64,000 nt of DNA, taken from contig JAJYWB010000005.1 of the NCBI GenBank assembly GCA_021791715.1, forward strand, positions 58,666 through 122,665. The letters run 5' to 3'. Origin of the DNA: Planctomycetota bacterium. Its GTDB lineage: Bacteria > Planctomycetota > Planctomycetia > Isosphaerales > Isosphaeraceae. This document shows, piece after piece, positions 1 to 8,684 of the stretch. A program made the translations under genes and the position numbers. The notes below the pieces were generated by a model. That model ran no database searches, was not told where the DNA came from, and saw nothing but the letters and a program-made list of their open reading frames with translations. Positions within the stretch are counted from its first letter, which is position 1. Each line of letters begins with the position of its first letter.

Positions 1-664
1 AATCATCGGCCGATCCGGTCGGGATTATTCTTTCCCAGAGCGATCGTGAAAGATCTTTTTGGACCGCCGGGTAACGCGATCAATTCGGGCAAGGTTTGCT
101 GCCGATTCGTTTTCGATGTCAAGACCGCCGACGAGGAGGAAATCGACGACGCGATCTTCACGAGCCTTAAACCCGCGATCGGAGCGGGGATCTACGACGG
201 CCGAACCCGAACGCGTAGCGTCAGGATGGGGTGGATGGGAGTTCGAATTGCGAAATCATTGCGCTATCTGAAAAGCAAGGGGATCTCTTTCGATCGGTTC
301 GCCTTGTCGAGAGAAATCACGGCGACGATCGCCGTTTTGTTCCTCGCCGCGTCGACGATTTACGCCCGGCGACGCTTCCAAAAACGATCGTCGAAGCCAT
401 TGAACAAGATCTAACTGTATAATTGAAAAAATCATGACTACATACACCGATCGCATCGTCGGCGTTAGCGGCGTCCGACCCCTCGACCCCGCGTCCGATG
501 TTTTCGGCTCGCGCAGGGTAGATCCAACCAAAATCGATTAGCTTCTCGCAAAACGGCGATCCACGACGACTCGGCGAGATTTGAGACTCATTCCGGCGCC
601 GAAGACGCGCGAAAAATTCACATGCACAATATTTAGAAGCATAATAAATACATACATCCTCGAA
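1..664. other. No supported gene; upstream of the toxin-antitoxin remnant
   Basis: I see no open frame here with convincing protein character. A 122-codon plus-strand frame from 46 to 414 and overlapping frames in both directions have low-complexity, arginine-rich translations and no recognisable domain. The part just below 664 probably holds the frame-shifted remainder of the ParE-like gene described next: one frame there reads IVHVNFSRVF, where ParE proteins usually have an IVRVLHG-like strand. The sequence around 600-660 is AT-rich compared with its surroundings. Confidence 0.5.
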
Positions 665-844
665 TTATGAATTGGTACTGTCGTAAATCGCTCCACTTCC
701 CGGCACGCTCGCCAAACGAGAAATCGAATTCTCAACCTCGATGAAAAACCGCCGCGCGACTCTTATACCGGCGATTTGAACATAATTGCGCACGATATCA
801 ACCAGATCTTGACGAGCCTTTTGTCGAAGGAGTCCGACGTTCAC
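665..844 (-). pseudogene. ParE/RelE-like toxin, truncated and frame-broken
   Basis: A GTG start at 844 overlaps the stop of the ParD gene by four bases (GTGA), the usual coupling of parD-parE pairs. The 59-residue translation reads like the first half of a ParE toxin: a helix with RQKARQDLVDIVRNYV, then ARRFFIEVENSISRLASVPG, matching the family pattern of A-x-x-DL-x-x-I, an ARRF helix and a RL-x-x-x-PG turn. The frame then stops at TAA (665-667), where a complete toxin would have about 95 residues. Downstream, a shifted frame keeps a weak trace of the expected C-terminal strands. I infer a broken toxin; a genuinely short variant is less likely because the catalytic or DNA gyrase-binding C-terminal strands would be missing. 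Confidence 0.6.
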
Positions 845-1101
845 GGCGGAATCGATTCGTCAGGTAGTCCCTCGAGCGCATCTCGTTCGACGCCGAGCAA
901 CTCTTCATGCGAAATTGGCGTCGATGGACTTTGCAAACCCTCGAGCGGCAAGGATTCGAGATCCAGTTTCGCACGTCGCTTCCTCGCTTCCTGAACCAGA
1001 TTCCTCAAATAATCGCTCTCGGAGGCGAATCCCTCACAAACAAGCTCGGCTTCGAGAAATTCTTTTAACTCTTCCGATAATGAAATATTTAGAATCGTCA
1101 T
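841..1101 (-). CDS. parD: ParD-like ribbon-helix-helix antitoxin
   Basis: A predicted 86-residue antitoxin that should bind its own promoter as a ribbon-helix-helix dimer and neutralise a ParE toxin with its C-terminus. The N-terminus MTILNISLSEELKEF has the short beta strand followed by helix A, and SESDYLRNLVQEARK is the typical helix B with the S-x-S-x-Y/V-R pattern. The acidic, proline-rich C-terminus is typical of the toxin-binding tail. The start at 1101 is chosen over an upstream in-frame codon at 1173 because an AAGGAGG ribosome binding site lies about 8 bases before it. The toxin gene that follows is broken, so this may be an orphan antitoxin that still works as a regulator or anti-addiction protein. 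Confidence 0.8.
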   Translation of the reverse strand: MTILNISLSEELKEFLEAELVCEGFASESDYLRNLVQEARKRRAKLDLESLPLEGLQSPSTPISHEELLGVERDALEGLPDESIPP

Positions 1102-1275
1102 GTTGCAAAACCTCCTTCCCCCCCTCGATTTTGAAACACAAGTCGCATGACGACACGAGGATCCGGTCGACACCGAATAAATTCACGCAATGAACCAATT
1201 ACATATTATTGATTTCGCACGCGGATCGATTCCATGTCGAATCGGCGGCTATCCGGTCGCTTTTATCCAAACTCA

Positions 1276-2055
1276 TCAACGATTTCCATTCGGAACTTCG
1301 CTTTCCAGCTTTTCCAGCTCCTCCCGCATCGCTTTGATCCGACGCTCGATCTCGGGGTCGATCTCGAGATCGGGAGGGTTCTCGGCGCCTGCGCCGGGCT
1401 TGTTCGCGCCGGTCACGTCGAGTTCGCGCGACGGCCGATTCTCTCGCCTCGCCGTGCGGTTCGAAGCCGAATCGCCTTCCCCCTCGTTCCGCGCGGGTCG
1501 AAGATCGACCCCCTCGCGTCGAACGTAAGAAACAAAATGCGTCACCGGCTCGGACTTCCAGATGCGCTCCGCGGGCCGATACTTGTGCGATAACGCCAAC
1601 GAATACGATTGAAAAATGTGCTCGTCCGCCCAACTTTCACTTCTCAAATATTTGAGAGCATATTCATCCATCGCCGCGATAAGAAACGCCGCGACGATCG
1701 CGCTTTTGGCGAGGCCGAAAAAAAAGCCCGCCGAACGGTCGCCGAACCTCGAATCGGGCGGAACGCCGGGAACGGGAGGTCGACGCGTCACGTTGATCAG
1801 CGCGCTCGCCAACGCTCGAATCAACACATAACAAAGAAAAACGGCGCCCCACCAAATCAACTTGTCGAGTACGATCGGGTCGACCGAAGCCAACATCGAT
1901 TTGATTTTGGGACGCACGAGTTCGCGAATCGGGGTCGCGAGATAAACCGACGCGATCACCCCGCCGATCTGAATCGACTGGGCGAGAAAGCCCTTAAACC
2001 AGCCGCGTACTCCTCCGAAGAGGATCATCAGACCAAGCGCGACGTCGAGGCCCAT
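1276..2055 (-). CDS. CvpA-family membrane protein
   Basis: Predicted inner-membrane protein of the CvpA (colicin V production) family. The start MGLDVALGLMILFGGVRGW and the following GWFKGFLAQSIQIGG region give the characteristic first helices, with glycine-rich G-x-x-x-G turns, followed by helices near residues 25-50, 65-90 and 110-130. A charged, mostly hydrophilic tail of about 110 residues follows and ends in a predicted coiled coil rich in Glu/Arg (EIERRIKAMREELEKLE). CvpA proteins are usually about 160-220 residues, so the tail is an extension. Start at 2055 is preferred over an upstream TTG; a GGGGA run lies upstream of it. The substrate or role of this family is poorly defined in general; no neighbour clarifies it. 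Confidence 0.75.
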   Translation of the reverse strand: MGLDVALGLMILFGGVRGWFKGFLAQSIQIGGVIASVYLATPIRELVRPKIKSMLASVDPIVLDKLIWWGAVFLCYVLIRALASALINVTRRPPVPGVPPDSRFGDRSAGFFFGLAKSAIVAAFLIAAMDEYALKYLRSESWADEHIFQSYSLALSHKYRPAERIWKSEPVTHFVSYVRREGVDLRPARNEGEGDSASNRTARRENRPSRELDVTGANKPGAGAENPPDLEIDPEIERRIKAMREELEKLESEVPNGNR

Positions 2056-2424
2056 CTCCGCAGTCCCCTTCAAGTTGTCGGTGTAAAATCAACCGCGCCT
2101 TATCGTCTATTCGCTCTCGGTGGGCGAATCTTGATCGAAATCTCGAATATCTCATTCTATCGACCAAAACACACCAAAAGCGTGAATGCGACCGCGACAC
2201 AATCGATTCGACGCCGATCAAACCCGACCCCGAACGCGAAACTGCGAGGTTCGAACGCGGAAAACCCTCGTCACAATCGATAAAGGCCCCCCCGTTTCCA
2301 GGAAATTCACCCCGCTCCGAGTTCCGCGAAAACTCGATAATAGGCGGACGCGCGACGATCGACGTTCGAGAGAAACATCCCCTCAAGACACCCCGCACCG
2401 GCGCGCGTTCATGAACCCACGCGA
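2056..2424. other. Intergenic region without a supported gene
   Basis: This stretch lies between the start of the CvpA-like gene and the 3' end of the aldehyde dehydrogenase gene, both on the minus strand. It contains only overlapping arginine-rich frames without domain character and is a probable promoter region for the CvpA-like gene. I see no strong hairpin plus T-run to act as a terminator. Confidence 0.5.
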
Positions 2425-3897
2425 TCAGAACGCTCGCAGGCCGATCGAAACGTATTTGGTTTCAAGATATGCTTCGAGACCTTCATGTCCGAGCTCTCGC
2501 CCCATGCCCGATTCCTTCATCCCGCCGAACGGACATTGGGGAGTCGCGGGAACGGGGTCGTTGATACCGATAATGCCGGCTTCAAGCCCCTCGGCCATAC
2601 GCGTGGCGACGGTGAGATCGTTCGTAAAAACATACGCCGCGAGGCCGAACGGGGTGTCGTTCGCCGCGGCGATCACGTCGTCGAGCTTGGAGAAATCGAT
2701 CAAAGGCATCACCGGAGCGAACGGTTCCTCAGACATAATTCGCATTGCTCCGTCGACCTCGCGAATGACCGTCGGCTCGAAAAAGTAGCCCTTGTCGAAC
2801 CGTTTCGACCGTTCGCCGCCGAGGAGGATCTTCGCCCCCTTGTTTTTGGCGTCGTCGATCAGGCTCGCGGTTTTGGCGAGAGCGCGCTCCTCGAACATCG
2901 GACCGACCTGAACGCCGTCCTCCAGACCGTTGCCGATCTTGAGCTTGCGCGCCATCTCGACCGCGGTCTCGGTGAATCGCCTGGCAATCTTCTCATGAAC
3001 ATAAAATCGCGAAGGAGCGATACAAACTTGTCCATTATTGCGGAATTTGCCGATCACGGCGGCCTGCGCCACCTGTTCGACGTCGGCGTCGGGAAAGACG
3101 ATCAGCGGCGCATGGCCGCCGAGTTCGAGGCTCAATCGTTTGACTCCGTCGGCCGATCGGCGGATCAGTTCTTTGCCGACGGGTGTCGAACCCGTGAAGC
3201 TGATCTTGCGGACCGAGGCGTGCGCGAAGAGCGAATCGGCGAACGGAACCGCCGACGAAAGCACCAAATTCGCGACTCCCGGAGGCGCTCCCGCCTCTTG
3301 AAGACATTCAAACAACTGAATCAGAACGAGCGGAGTTTGCTCGGCGGGACGAGAAACCACGGTGCAACCGACGGCGAGCGCCGGAGCGATCTTCCGGCTC
3401 GGCAACGTGATCGGGAAGTTCCACGGCGTGATCGTCCCCACCACTCCCACGGGATGCTTAATCGCATGATGACGCTTCATCGCGTTCGATTGCGGGATGA
3501 TTTGACCGTAAGCGCGCTTGCCTTCCTCGGCGAACCACTCGAACGTATCCGCCGCGTGAAGCACCTCGGCCTTGGCCTCGGGAAGCGGCTTGCCTTGCTC
3601 GAGAGTGAGCGTGCGAGCCATCCGATCGGCTCGTTCACGCATCAGATCGGCCGTCTTTTTCAGCACCTTGGCGCGGTCGTAAGCCGTAAGCGCGCTCCAT
3701 TTGGGAAACGCTTTCGTCGCCGCCTCGATTGCGCGATCGGCCTCGGCCCGGCCGCCGTAAGCGACCTTCGCGATCGTCGATTCGTCCGCGGGGTTGATCA
3801 CGTCGAGCGTTCCCCCGCCGTCGGCGTCGATCCATTCGCCGTTAATGTACATCTTCGTTTGAAAATTCATGCTGATATCAGTTTTTACAGCGGCCAT
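2425..3897 (-). CDS. gabD: NAD(P)-dependent aldehyde dehydrogenase, succinate-semialdehyde type
   Basis: A 490-residue cytosolic enzyme of the ALDH superfamily that oxidises an aldehyde to an acid, closest by eye to succinate-semialdehyde dehydrogenase (GABA shunt). The glutamate motif LELGGHAP (Glu about 258) and the catalytic cysteine motif [11 protein letters not shown] (Cys about 292) are present, as is the Rossmann turn FTGSTPVG and the C-terminal [14 protein letters not shown] motif used for oligomerisation. Length matches the family. The cofactor-binding KPAEQTP motif here reads RPAEQTP, an arginine for the usual lysine. The start at 3897 has a weak GGGAA-type site; a second Met nine codons later is possible. 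No GABA transaminase is adjacent, so the exact substrate is uncertain. Confidence 0.85.
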   Translation of the reverse strand: MAAVKTDISMNFQTKMYINGEWIDADGGGTLDVINPADESTIAKVAYGGRAEADRAIEAATKAFPKWSALTAYDRAKVLKKTADLMRERADRMARTLTLEQGKPLPEAKAEVLHAADTFEWFAEEGKRAYGQIIPQSNAMKRHHAIKHPVGVVGTITPWNFPITLPSRKIAPALAVGCTVVSRPAEQTPLVLIQLFECLQEAGAPPGVANLVLSSAVPFADSLFAHASVRKISFTGSTPVGKELIRRSADGVKRLSLELGGHAPLIVFPDADVEQVAQAAVIGKFRNNGQVCIAPSRFYVHEKIARRFTETAVEMARKLKIGNGLEDGVQVGPMFEERALAKTASLIDDAKNKGAKILLGGERSKRFDKGYFFEPTVIREVDGAMRIMSEEPFAPVMPLIDFSKLDDVIAAANDTPFGLAAYVFTNDLTVATRMAEGLEAGIIGINDPVPATPQCPFGGMKESGMGRELGHEGLEAYLETKYVSIGLRAF

Positions 3898-4002
3898 AAC
3901 GTCGATTCCCGTCGAAAAGTGATCGGAGAGCGCCGAGCCGATGCGACTCGTAAGGCTTCGGCGCTTTCACGATACAACGGAATCGAACGCGATTCAATCA
4001 AT

Positions 4003-4794
4003 CTACCCGCGCGGCCACGCGAGAAACGCCGCCAGGATCGCCGCGGCCGATATCGTCCCCAGCCGCAACGCCGTTCGATAAATCAGGAACCGCTTGCGCC
4101 TCGACCGTTCATCCGCGCCCCTCGCCTGTTCCGAGGTCGAATCGTCGTAAGCCGATCGCGCCTTTTCGCGCGTCCATCGTTCGACATTCGCGAGCGAATT
4201 CATCCCCACAACGTGAGCCAGCCAAAGCACCAGAAAGCCGAACCCCTGCTCCATCCACGAGCGCCATGGAATCGCGGGCAACGCCGGGGCGAACTTTGAT
4301 GGAAGTACGAGGCGATCGCTCGGTTGATAAACGACGAGATTCGTCGTCGCGATCGCGGTATCGTGATCGTCCGAAACCCTCAGCGTGATCGCGACGGGTT
4401 CGGGCGTGGCGCGTGTCGGCGTTCCCTCGATGCACCCCTTTTCGGGATCGAACTTGAGCCCCTTGGGAAGCTCTCCCGCGACCGTCCAACGAGGCTTACC
4501 CACGCCTCCGACGGCCGCCGGAGCAAGCACGTAAGGCCTGCCGACGATCGCCTCGGGAAGCCGATCGGGCGTCTTGATTTCAAGCGGCAAAGGCGGATCA
4601 CCGGGCGTTCGATTCTTCGGGCTCGACCCGTCCGCGAGATCGACCGCCTTGGGAGCGAGCGCCATGATCACCATCGTTAACAACAAGATGAACAAAAGCG
4701 CGCCCGTCAGCTTGGTGACGACGACCGCGACGAACGAGTCTTCGCCCGACCCGCCGAATTCGCCGCCTCCAAGCCCTCGTCTCGACCTTCGCAT
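4003..4794 (-). CDS. Membrane protein with putative Ig domain, partner of the ExbB/MotA-like channel
   Basis: A 263-residue protein that I do not recognise as a named family. A basic, glycine-rich N-terminus leads into a transmembrane helix (about residues 24-46, VVVTKLTGALLFILLL). A periplasmic part of about 90 residues follows and resembles a putative immunoglobulin-like He_PIG domain (GVGKPRWTVAGELPKGLKF and IEGTPTRATPEPVAITL). Two further hydrophobic segments lie near residues 180-200 and at the C-terminus. It starts about 90 bases after the stop of the channel gene on the same strand, so the pair probably forms one transcript and one complex. An ExbD-type Asp in the first helix is absent, so it is not a standard ExbD/MotB partner. 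Confidence 0.6.
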   Translation of the reverse strand: MRRSRRGLGGGEFGGSGEDSFVAVVVTKLTGALLFILLLTMVIMALAPKAVDLADGSSPKNRTPGDPPLPLEIKTPDRLPEAIVGRPYVLAPAAVGGVGKPRWTVAGELPKGLKFDPEKGCIEGTPTRATPEPVAITLRVSDDHDTAIATTNLVVYQPSDRLVLPSKFAPALPAIPWRSWMEQGFGFLVLWLAHVVGMNSLANVERWTREKARSAYDDSTSEQARGADERSRRKRFLIYRTALRLGTISAAAILAAFLAWPRG

Positions 4795-4887
4795 CGCAAA
4801 CCGTCCCCGTTTCGAATATCCAACAACCGATCACGTCTAATCAATAGATCACTTGATCAAATCCGTCGAACCAAAAGATATGATTGA

Positions 4888-6225
4888 TCAAGCGGCTTTC
4901 ACTCCGTCGCCGCCGAACGAACGATCGTCGAACATTTTCTTGACGATATTTCGATAAAGCGAATTCCCCTGCTCGATCGAAACCTGCAGCAGGTCGAGCG
5001 CGTCTTTCAGGCTGCTGAGCGTGCGGGCGAGCTGTTCCTGCGTGGCCCTGCTCGATTTTTCGAGCGATTGCGCCCACGCGGTCGATAGCGATTCGATCGC
5101 GGCGCATGTTCGATCGATTCCGCGCTGGATTTCCGTCAATTGTTCATCGGGCCCCGCGTTCGACGCGAGCGCCGATTCGATCCGTCCCAGGCTCGCCGCC
5201 GAGCGTCGCGTCGCCTCGCCCGATTCGGCCAATTCGCGAAGCTCGTCGCCGAGTCCGCCGAACGTCTCGGCGCCGCGGCGGAAGCTCGCGAACGCCTCGG
5301 GAAGCGGGCCGATCGATTCGGCGAACCGCTCGATATAAGGACCCATCCCCAGGCCGTCTCCCAACCGAGCGGTCAATCCCTCGATCGCGGCGCGAGAAGT
5401 CTCGGCCTGTCCCAGCAACGCCGCCTCGAGAGCCTGGAAGCGAGCGTCGAGAGTCGCCGCGAGATCGGCGAACGATCCCTTCTCGATCGTCTGCAAACTT
5501 CCCAATCGCGGCAAAACCTCTTCATCAATAAATCGATCGATCCGCGCCAGCAGCTCCTCGGCGCGACGATGAACAAGCGTTTGCGCCAACATCAGCGCTG
5601 CGCTCAGGAACAACGCGAGCAACGTGCTGTCGAACGCGATCTGGAGCGCCGAGGTCACGCTCGTCAGGTTGCTTAAAAAGCCGTCGAGGTCTTTCACCAT
5701 CGGCAGCACGCGGCTGATGTTCATCAGCGCCTTCGAGATCCCCTCGACCGTGCCGATAAATCCGATCACGGGAAGTAAATACAAAATATATTTGGTGAGA
5801 GTGAACCGTCCCGAAGCCTGCTCCTGATCGAGCCCCGAAGCCTCTTGGTTGAGCTGCATGAACTGATCCATCGAGGGCTTGGCGGTTTCGGACTCGGCGT
5901 GTCGCGTTAAGTGACGAATCCGAGCGGCGAGCAAGCGGGAATCGTCGGCGGCGATCGTCGCGCCGAGTTTGGCGGATTTGAGCCAACCGGGCGCCTCGTC
6001 GAAGGCTTTGTCGTTGCCTCTGAGAAACCTGAGCTCAAGAATTAACGTGACGACGGCCCAAAAGTAGATGCCCGTGCCGACGTACTGCTCCCAACCGCGC
6101 TCGAACATGAGCGTCGGGTTTCCGATCATGAGCGCGATCGGAAACATAAAGGCGAGCGCCAGCATCGCCATCGTCACCATATCGGCCCGCCGCGAAGCGT
6201 TATGCGTTCCGCGTTTCTCGCTCAT
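4888..6225 (-). CDS. MotA/TolQ/ExbB-like proton channel with long coiled-coil tail
   Basis: A 445-residue inner-membrane protein. Four hydrophobic helices are visible: near residues 15-36, 48-68, 145-170 and 195-225. The third contains LPVIGFIGTVEGIS, the family G-x-x-GTV-x-G signature, and the fourth TSALQIAFDSTLLALFLSAA matches the conserved last helix of TolQ/ExbB. The C-terminal 200 residues are hydrophilic and heptad-like (repeated Leu/Ala with Glu/Arg), suggesting a long cytoplasmic coiled coil. The start at 6225 is supported by CCAAGGAGG seven bases upstream. Such channels use proton or sodium flow to power a partner; the next gene in the operon, an Ig-domain membrane protein, is the obvious candidate partner instead of an ExbD. 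Confidence 0.8.
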   Translation of the reverse strand: MSEKRGTHNASRRADMVTMAMLALAFMFPIALMIGNPTLMFERGWEQYVGTGIYFWAVVTLILELRFLRGNDKAFDEAPGWLKSAKLGATIAADDSRLLAARIRHLTRHAESETAKPSMDQFMQLNQEASGLDQEQASGRFTLTKYILYLLPVIGFIGTVEGISKALMNISRVLPMVKDLDGFLSNLTSVTSALQIAFDSTLLALFLSAALMLAQTLVHRRAEELLARIDRFIDEEVLPRLGSLQTIEKGSFADLAATLDARFQALEAALLGQAETSRAAIEGLTARLGDGLGMGPYIERFAESIGPLPEAFASFRRGAETFGGLGDELRELAESGEATRRSAASLGRIESALASNAGPDEQLTEIQRGIDRTCAAIESLSTAWAQSLEKSSRATQEQLARTLSSLKDALDLLQVSIEQGNSLYRNIVKKMFDDRSFGGDGVKAA

Positions 6226-6620
6226 GACCCCTCCTTGGAACAAACCTCAAACCGACGAAACGAACCGAGTTTCTGATCAACGTCTTTCGATGAACCCGCG
6301 CTATCGCGTCAAACCCGGCTCGATCGAGTCTTTATTTGAAACGCCCCTCGCGATCGAGACGCGCCGGCGCCCTCGCCTCGCGATCGAATCCGCGGACGGC
6401 ATTGAGCCAAGGAAGTCGATTTCTGGCAAGGTCAATCACGAGGCGATAGCGGATCGAGACGATCGAACAAAAAGGCCGAGTTTGATCGATCCCGATCCGC
6501 CGGTCAGGCGAACGATACGATCGCGACCGCGGACTTTTGGTATGATCCGGGTTGTGAGACGAGTCTCGGTTATCCGCGACTCACGCACGAGCGTTACATA
6601 CGCTTTTTTGCCATTTGATC
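6226..6620. other. Divergent intergenic region
   Basis: This 395-base stretch separates the minus-strand channel gene from the plus-strand site-2 protease gene and should contain both promoters. Open frames that cross it are arginine-rich and antisense to flanking genes. I see no RNA gene or terminator. Confidence 0.5.
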
Positions 6621-7427
6621 ATGTTTGGAAGATCGCCGATGCTCGCCGAACCCGCTCGCACGCCGTACGACGTTAAGTTCCGCTTTTTGGGCTTCCCTGT
6701 GCGGATTCATCCGTTTTTTTGGCTCACCTCGCTTCTGACGTATCGAGCCGGCGGCGGCGATTTAAGACCCGCGTTCATCTGGGCGGGGGTCGTTTTCGTG
6801 TCGATCCTGATCCACGAAACGGGTCACGCGCTCGCGGCGCGAGCGTGTCGCGAGCGACCCTGGATCGTACTTCACGGGATGGGGGGCTTGTGCGTCCACG
6901 AGGGGCGCTTCCTGACGATCTCCGAGCGGCTCTTGATCTCGTTTTGCGGGCCGGGCGCGGGATTCATCCTCGCCGCGATCGTGTTTCTCTTCGGCTATAT
7001 CGCGATCGGCGTGCGGCCGCTCGACGTCCTGGCGCTCTACGATATCGGCCCGGGCGACGTCGACGCCGCGTTCGCGAGCTTGAGACGCCTGAATTACGTC
7101 GGCAGATTTGTATTTGTTCAGATGATTTGGGTGAACCTATGTTGGGGGCTTGTCAATCTATTACCGATCTGGCCGCTCGACGGCGGGCAGATGTCCGAGG
7201 CTCTCTTCGAACGATCGGGGGCGAACGCGCCGATGCGATCGACTCACATCCTTTCGATCGCGACTTCGGCTTTGATGGCGATCGTCGGCTTCGTTCGCAA
7301 GGATGAATTTCTGCTTATCTTCTTCCTGATCTTCGCGGCGTACAACTTTTACGTGCTGAGAGCGACCGGCGGATACGGCGGATACCGGACCGAACGCGAT
7401 CCCGCCGACTGGTGGAAATCGAAGTGA
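6621..7427 (+). CDS. Site-2 protease (M50) family intramembrane metalloprotease
   Basis: A 268-residue polytopic membrane protein. The zinc motif HETGHALAA (HExxH) lies inside a hydrophobic helix near residues 70-80, and the third ligand comes from the second family motif LPIWPLDGGQ near residue 190. At least five hydrophobic stretches are visible, and the early FPVRIHPFFWLTSLL segment is typical of the rhomboid-like M50 subgroup of bacterial S2P proteins. It has no PDZ or CBS domain. The ATG at 6621 was chosen over a TTG two codons upstream; a Met further in (6639) is also possible since no strong ribosome binding site is visible. Substrate is unknown and no regulator gene is adjacent. Confidence 0.82.
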   Translation: MFGRSPMLAEPARTPYDVKFRFLGFPVRIHPFFWLTSLLTYRAGGGDLRPAFIWAGVVFVSILIHETGHALAARACRERPWIVLHGMGGLCVHEGRFLTISERLLISFCGPGAGFILAAIVFLFGYIAIGVRPLDVLALYDIGPGDVDAAFASLRRLNYVGRFVFVQMIWVNLCWGLVNLLPIWPLDGGQMSEALFERSGANAPMRSTHILSIATSALMAIVGFVRKDEFLLIFFLIFAAYNFYVLRATGGYGGYRTERDPADWWKSK

Positions 7428-7568
7428 CGATCGGCATAATACGCGTCAGGCGAAAATCACGCGTCGCGAACGCCGAGGCGCATTCACCGAGATCGAACCC
7501 GATCGGCGCACGAGATCGATCTTGCGAAATTCTTCTTAATATCTATATAGCAAAGGGAGAAACGAACG

Positions 7569-8471
7569 ATGCCGTACATGGGTTATGAGCCCGATCAGAT
7601 GGTCGGACCGCGGCGGCGCGGCTTGCCGATGCGGATGATCATGGCGCTGTTGATCGCGGCTTTCGGGCTTTTCGTTTATTACAGTCATACCGAGGTCAAC
7701 CCCGTGACGGGGAAGAAGCAGCGGATCGCGCTCACGGTCGATCAGGAGATGACGTTGGGGCTTGAAGCCGCGCCCAAAATGGCGCGCGAGATGGGAGGAG
7801 CGCTCGATCCCCGAAAAGACGCCGCGGCGGCGTTCGTCGAACGGATCGGATCGAAAATCGTCGCCGAGAGCGACGCGTCGCTCAGTCCTTATAAAAACAA
7901 CTTTCACTTCCGGTTACTTGATGATCCCAAGACGATCAACGCCTTCGCGCTGCCGGGCGGCCAGGTGTTCATAACAAAGGGTTTGTTCGATAAGTTGGGG
8001 GACGAGGCCGAATTGGCGGGAGTTTTGGGTCACGAGATCGGCCACGTCGTCGGCAGGCACGCCGCGGCGCAAATGGCGAAGGGACGTCTCGGGCAGATGC
8101 TCGCGGTCGCGGTCGGCATCGGCGCCTCGGGCGATCAGAATCAACGTGGGGATCGGGGGGCGATGGCCGCCGCGGCGATGGCGAATCAGATGATGCAGCT
8201 TCACTTCGGCCGCGACGACGAATCCGAGGCCGATCGGTTCGGCATCCGGTTCATGATTGAAGCGGGCTACGATCCCAGAGCGCTCCTCGACGTGATGAAC
8301 ATCCTCAAGGCCGCGTCGGGAGGAAGCCATACCCCCGAATTCCTCTCGACGCACCCCCTTCCCGAAACCCGCCTGCGGGCGATCGAAGAAGTGATCAAAG
8401 CCGAATTCCCCGGCAAAATCCCTTCGAGCCTCACCAGGGGGCGGAAGCTTAAGGGCGATCCGGGACGATAG
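7569..8471 (+). CDS. M48-family zinc metallopeptidase (BepA/Oma1-like)
   Basis: A 300-residue membrane-anchored or exported protease. After a short hydrophilic start, a hydrophobic helix (MRMIMALLIAAFGLFVYY, about residues 19-36) acts as signal anchor. The zinc site is in LGHEIGHVVGRHAA, with the third ligand Glu in DESEADRFG about 60 residues later, as in M48 peptidases. The motif INAFALPGGQVFI precedes it, also typical, and the C-terminal STHPLPETRLRAIEE is the family helix that closes the active site. A ribosome binding site AAGGGAG lies 8 bases before the ATG. No TPR repeats are present, so it is the short form, likely working in periplasmic protein quality control. Confidence 0.9.
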   Translation: MPYMGYEPDQMVGPRRRGLPMRMIMALLIAAFGLFVYYSHTEVNPVTGKKQRIALTVDQEMTLGLEAAPKMAREMGGALDPRKDAAAAFVERIGSKIVAESDASLSPYKNNFHFRLLDDPKTINAFALPGGQVFITKGLFDKLGDEAELAGVLGHEIGHVVGRHAAAQMAKGRLGQMLAVAVGIGASGDQNQRGDRGAMAAAAMANQMMQLHFGRDDESEADRFGIRFMIEAGYDPRALLDVMNILKAASGGSHTPEFLSTHPLPETRLRAIEEVIKAEFPGKIPSSLTRGRKLKGDPGR

Positions 8472-8684
8472 ACCGAGGTTCGGCGTCGAGCGTCCGAATT
8501 CGATCGGGAACGGCCGAAGTTTAAGTCGATCGTCGTCTCGTCTGATTAACCCGACACGGAATCGAAGGTGCGATATGCGAGTCGCCGGATTCGTAAACGC
8601 ACGCACGGCGACGGGTCCGATACATTCGAGAATTAACGTCTTTCGATTCGATGATTCAAACCAGAAATAGTGAGGTTAAAGTAT

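Noticed and set aside
46-414. 122-codon plus-strand frame at the left end
   Set aside because: Composition is not protein-like, no start site or domain, and overlapping frames are equally open.
538-735. 65-codon minus-strand frame beside the ParE remnant
   Set aside because: It starts at TTG inside the toxin frame; only part may be the shifted C-terminus of ParE, so I did not call it a separate gene.
2485-4299. 604-codon plus-strand frame
   Set aside because: It is antisense to the aldehyde dehydrogenase gene and its neighbour, and its Arg/His-rich translation reflects the GC-rich codons of the real gene.
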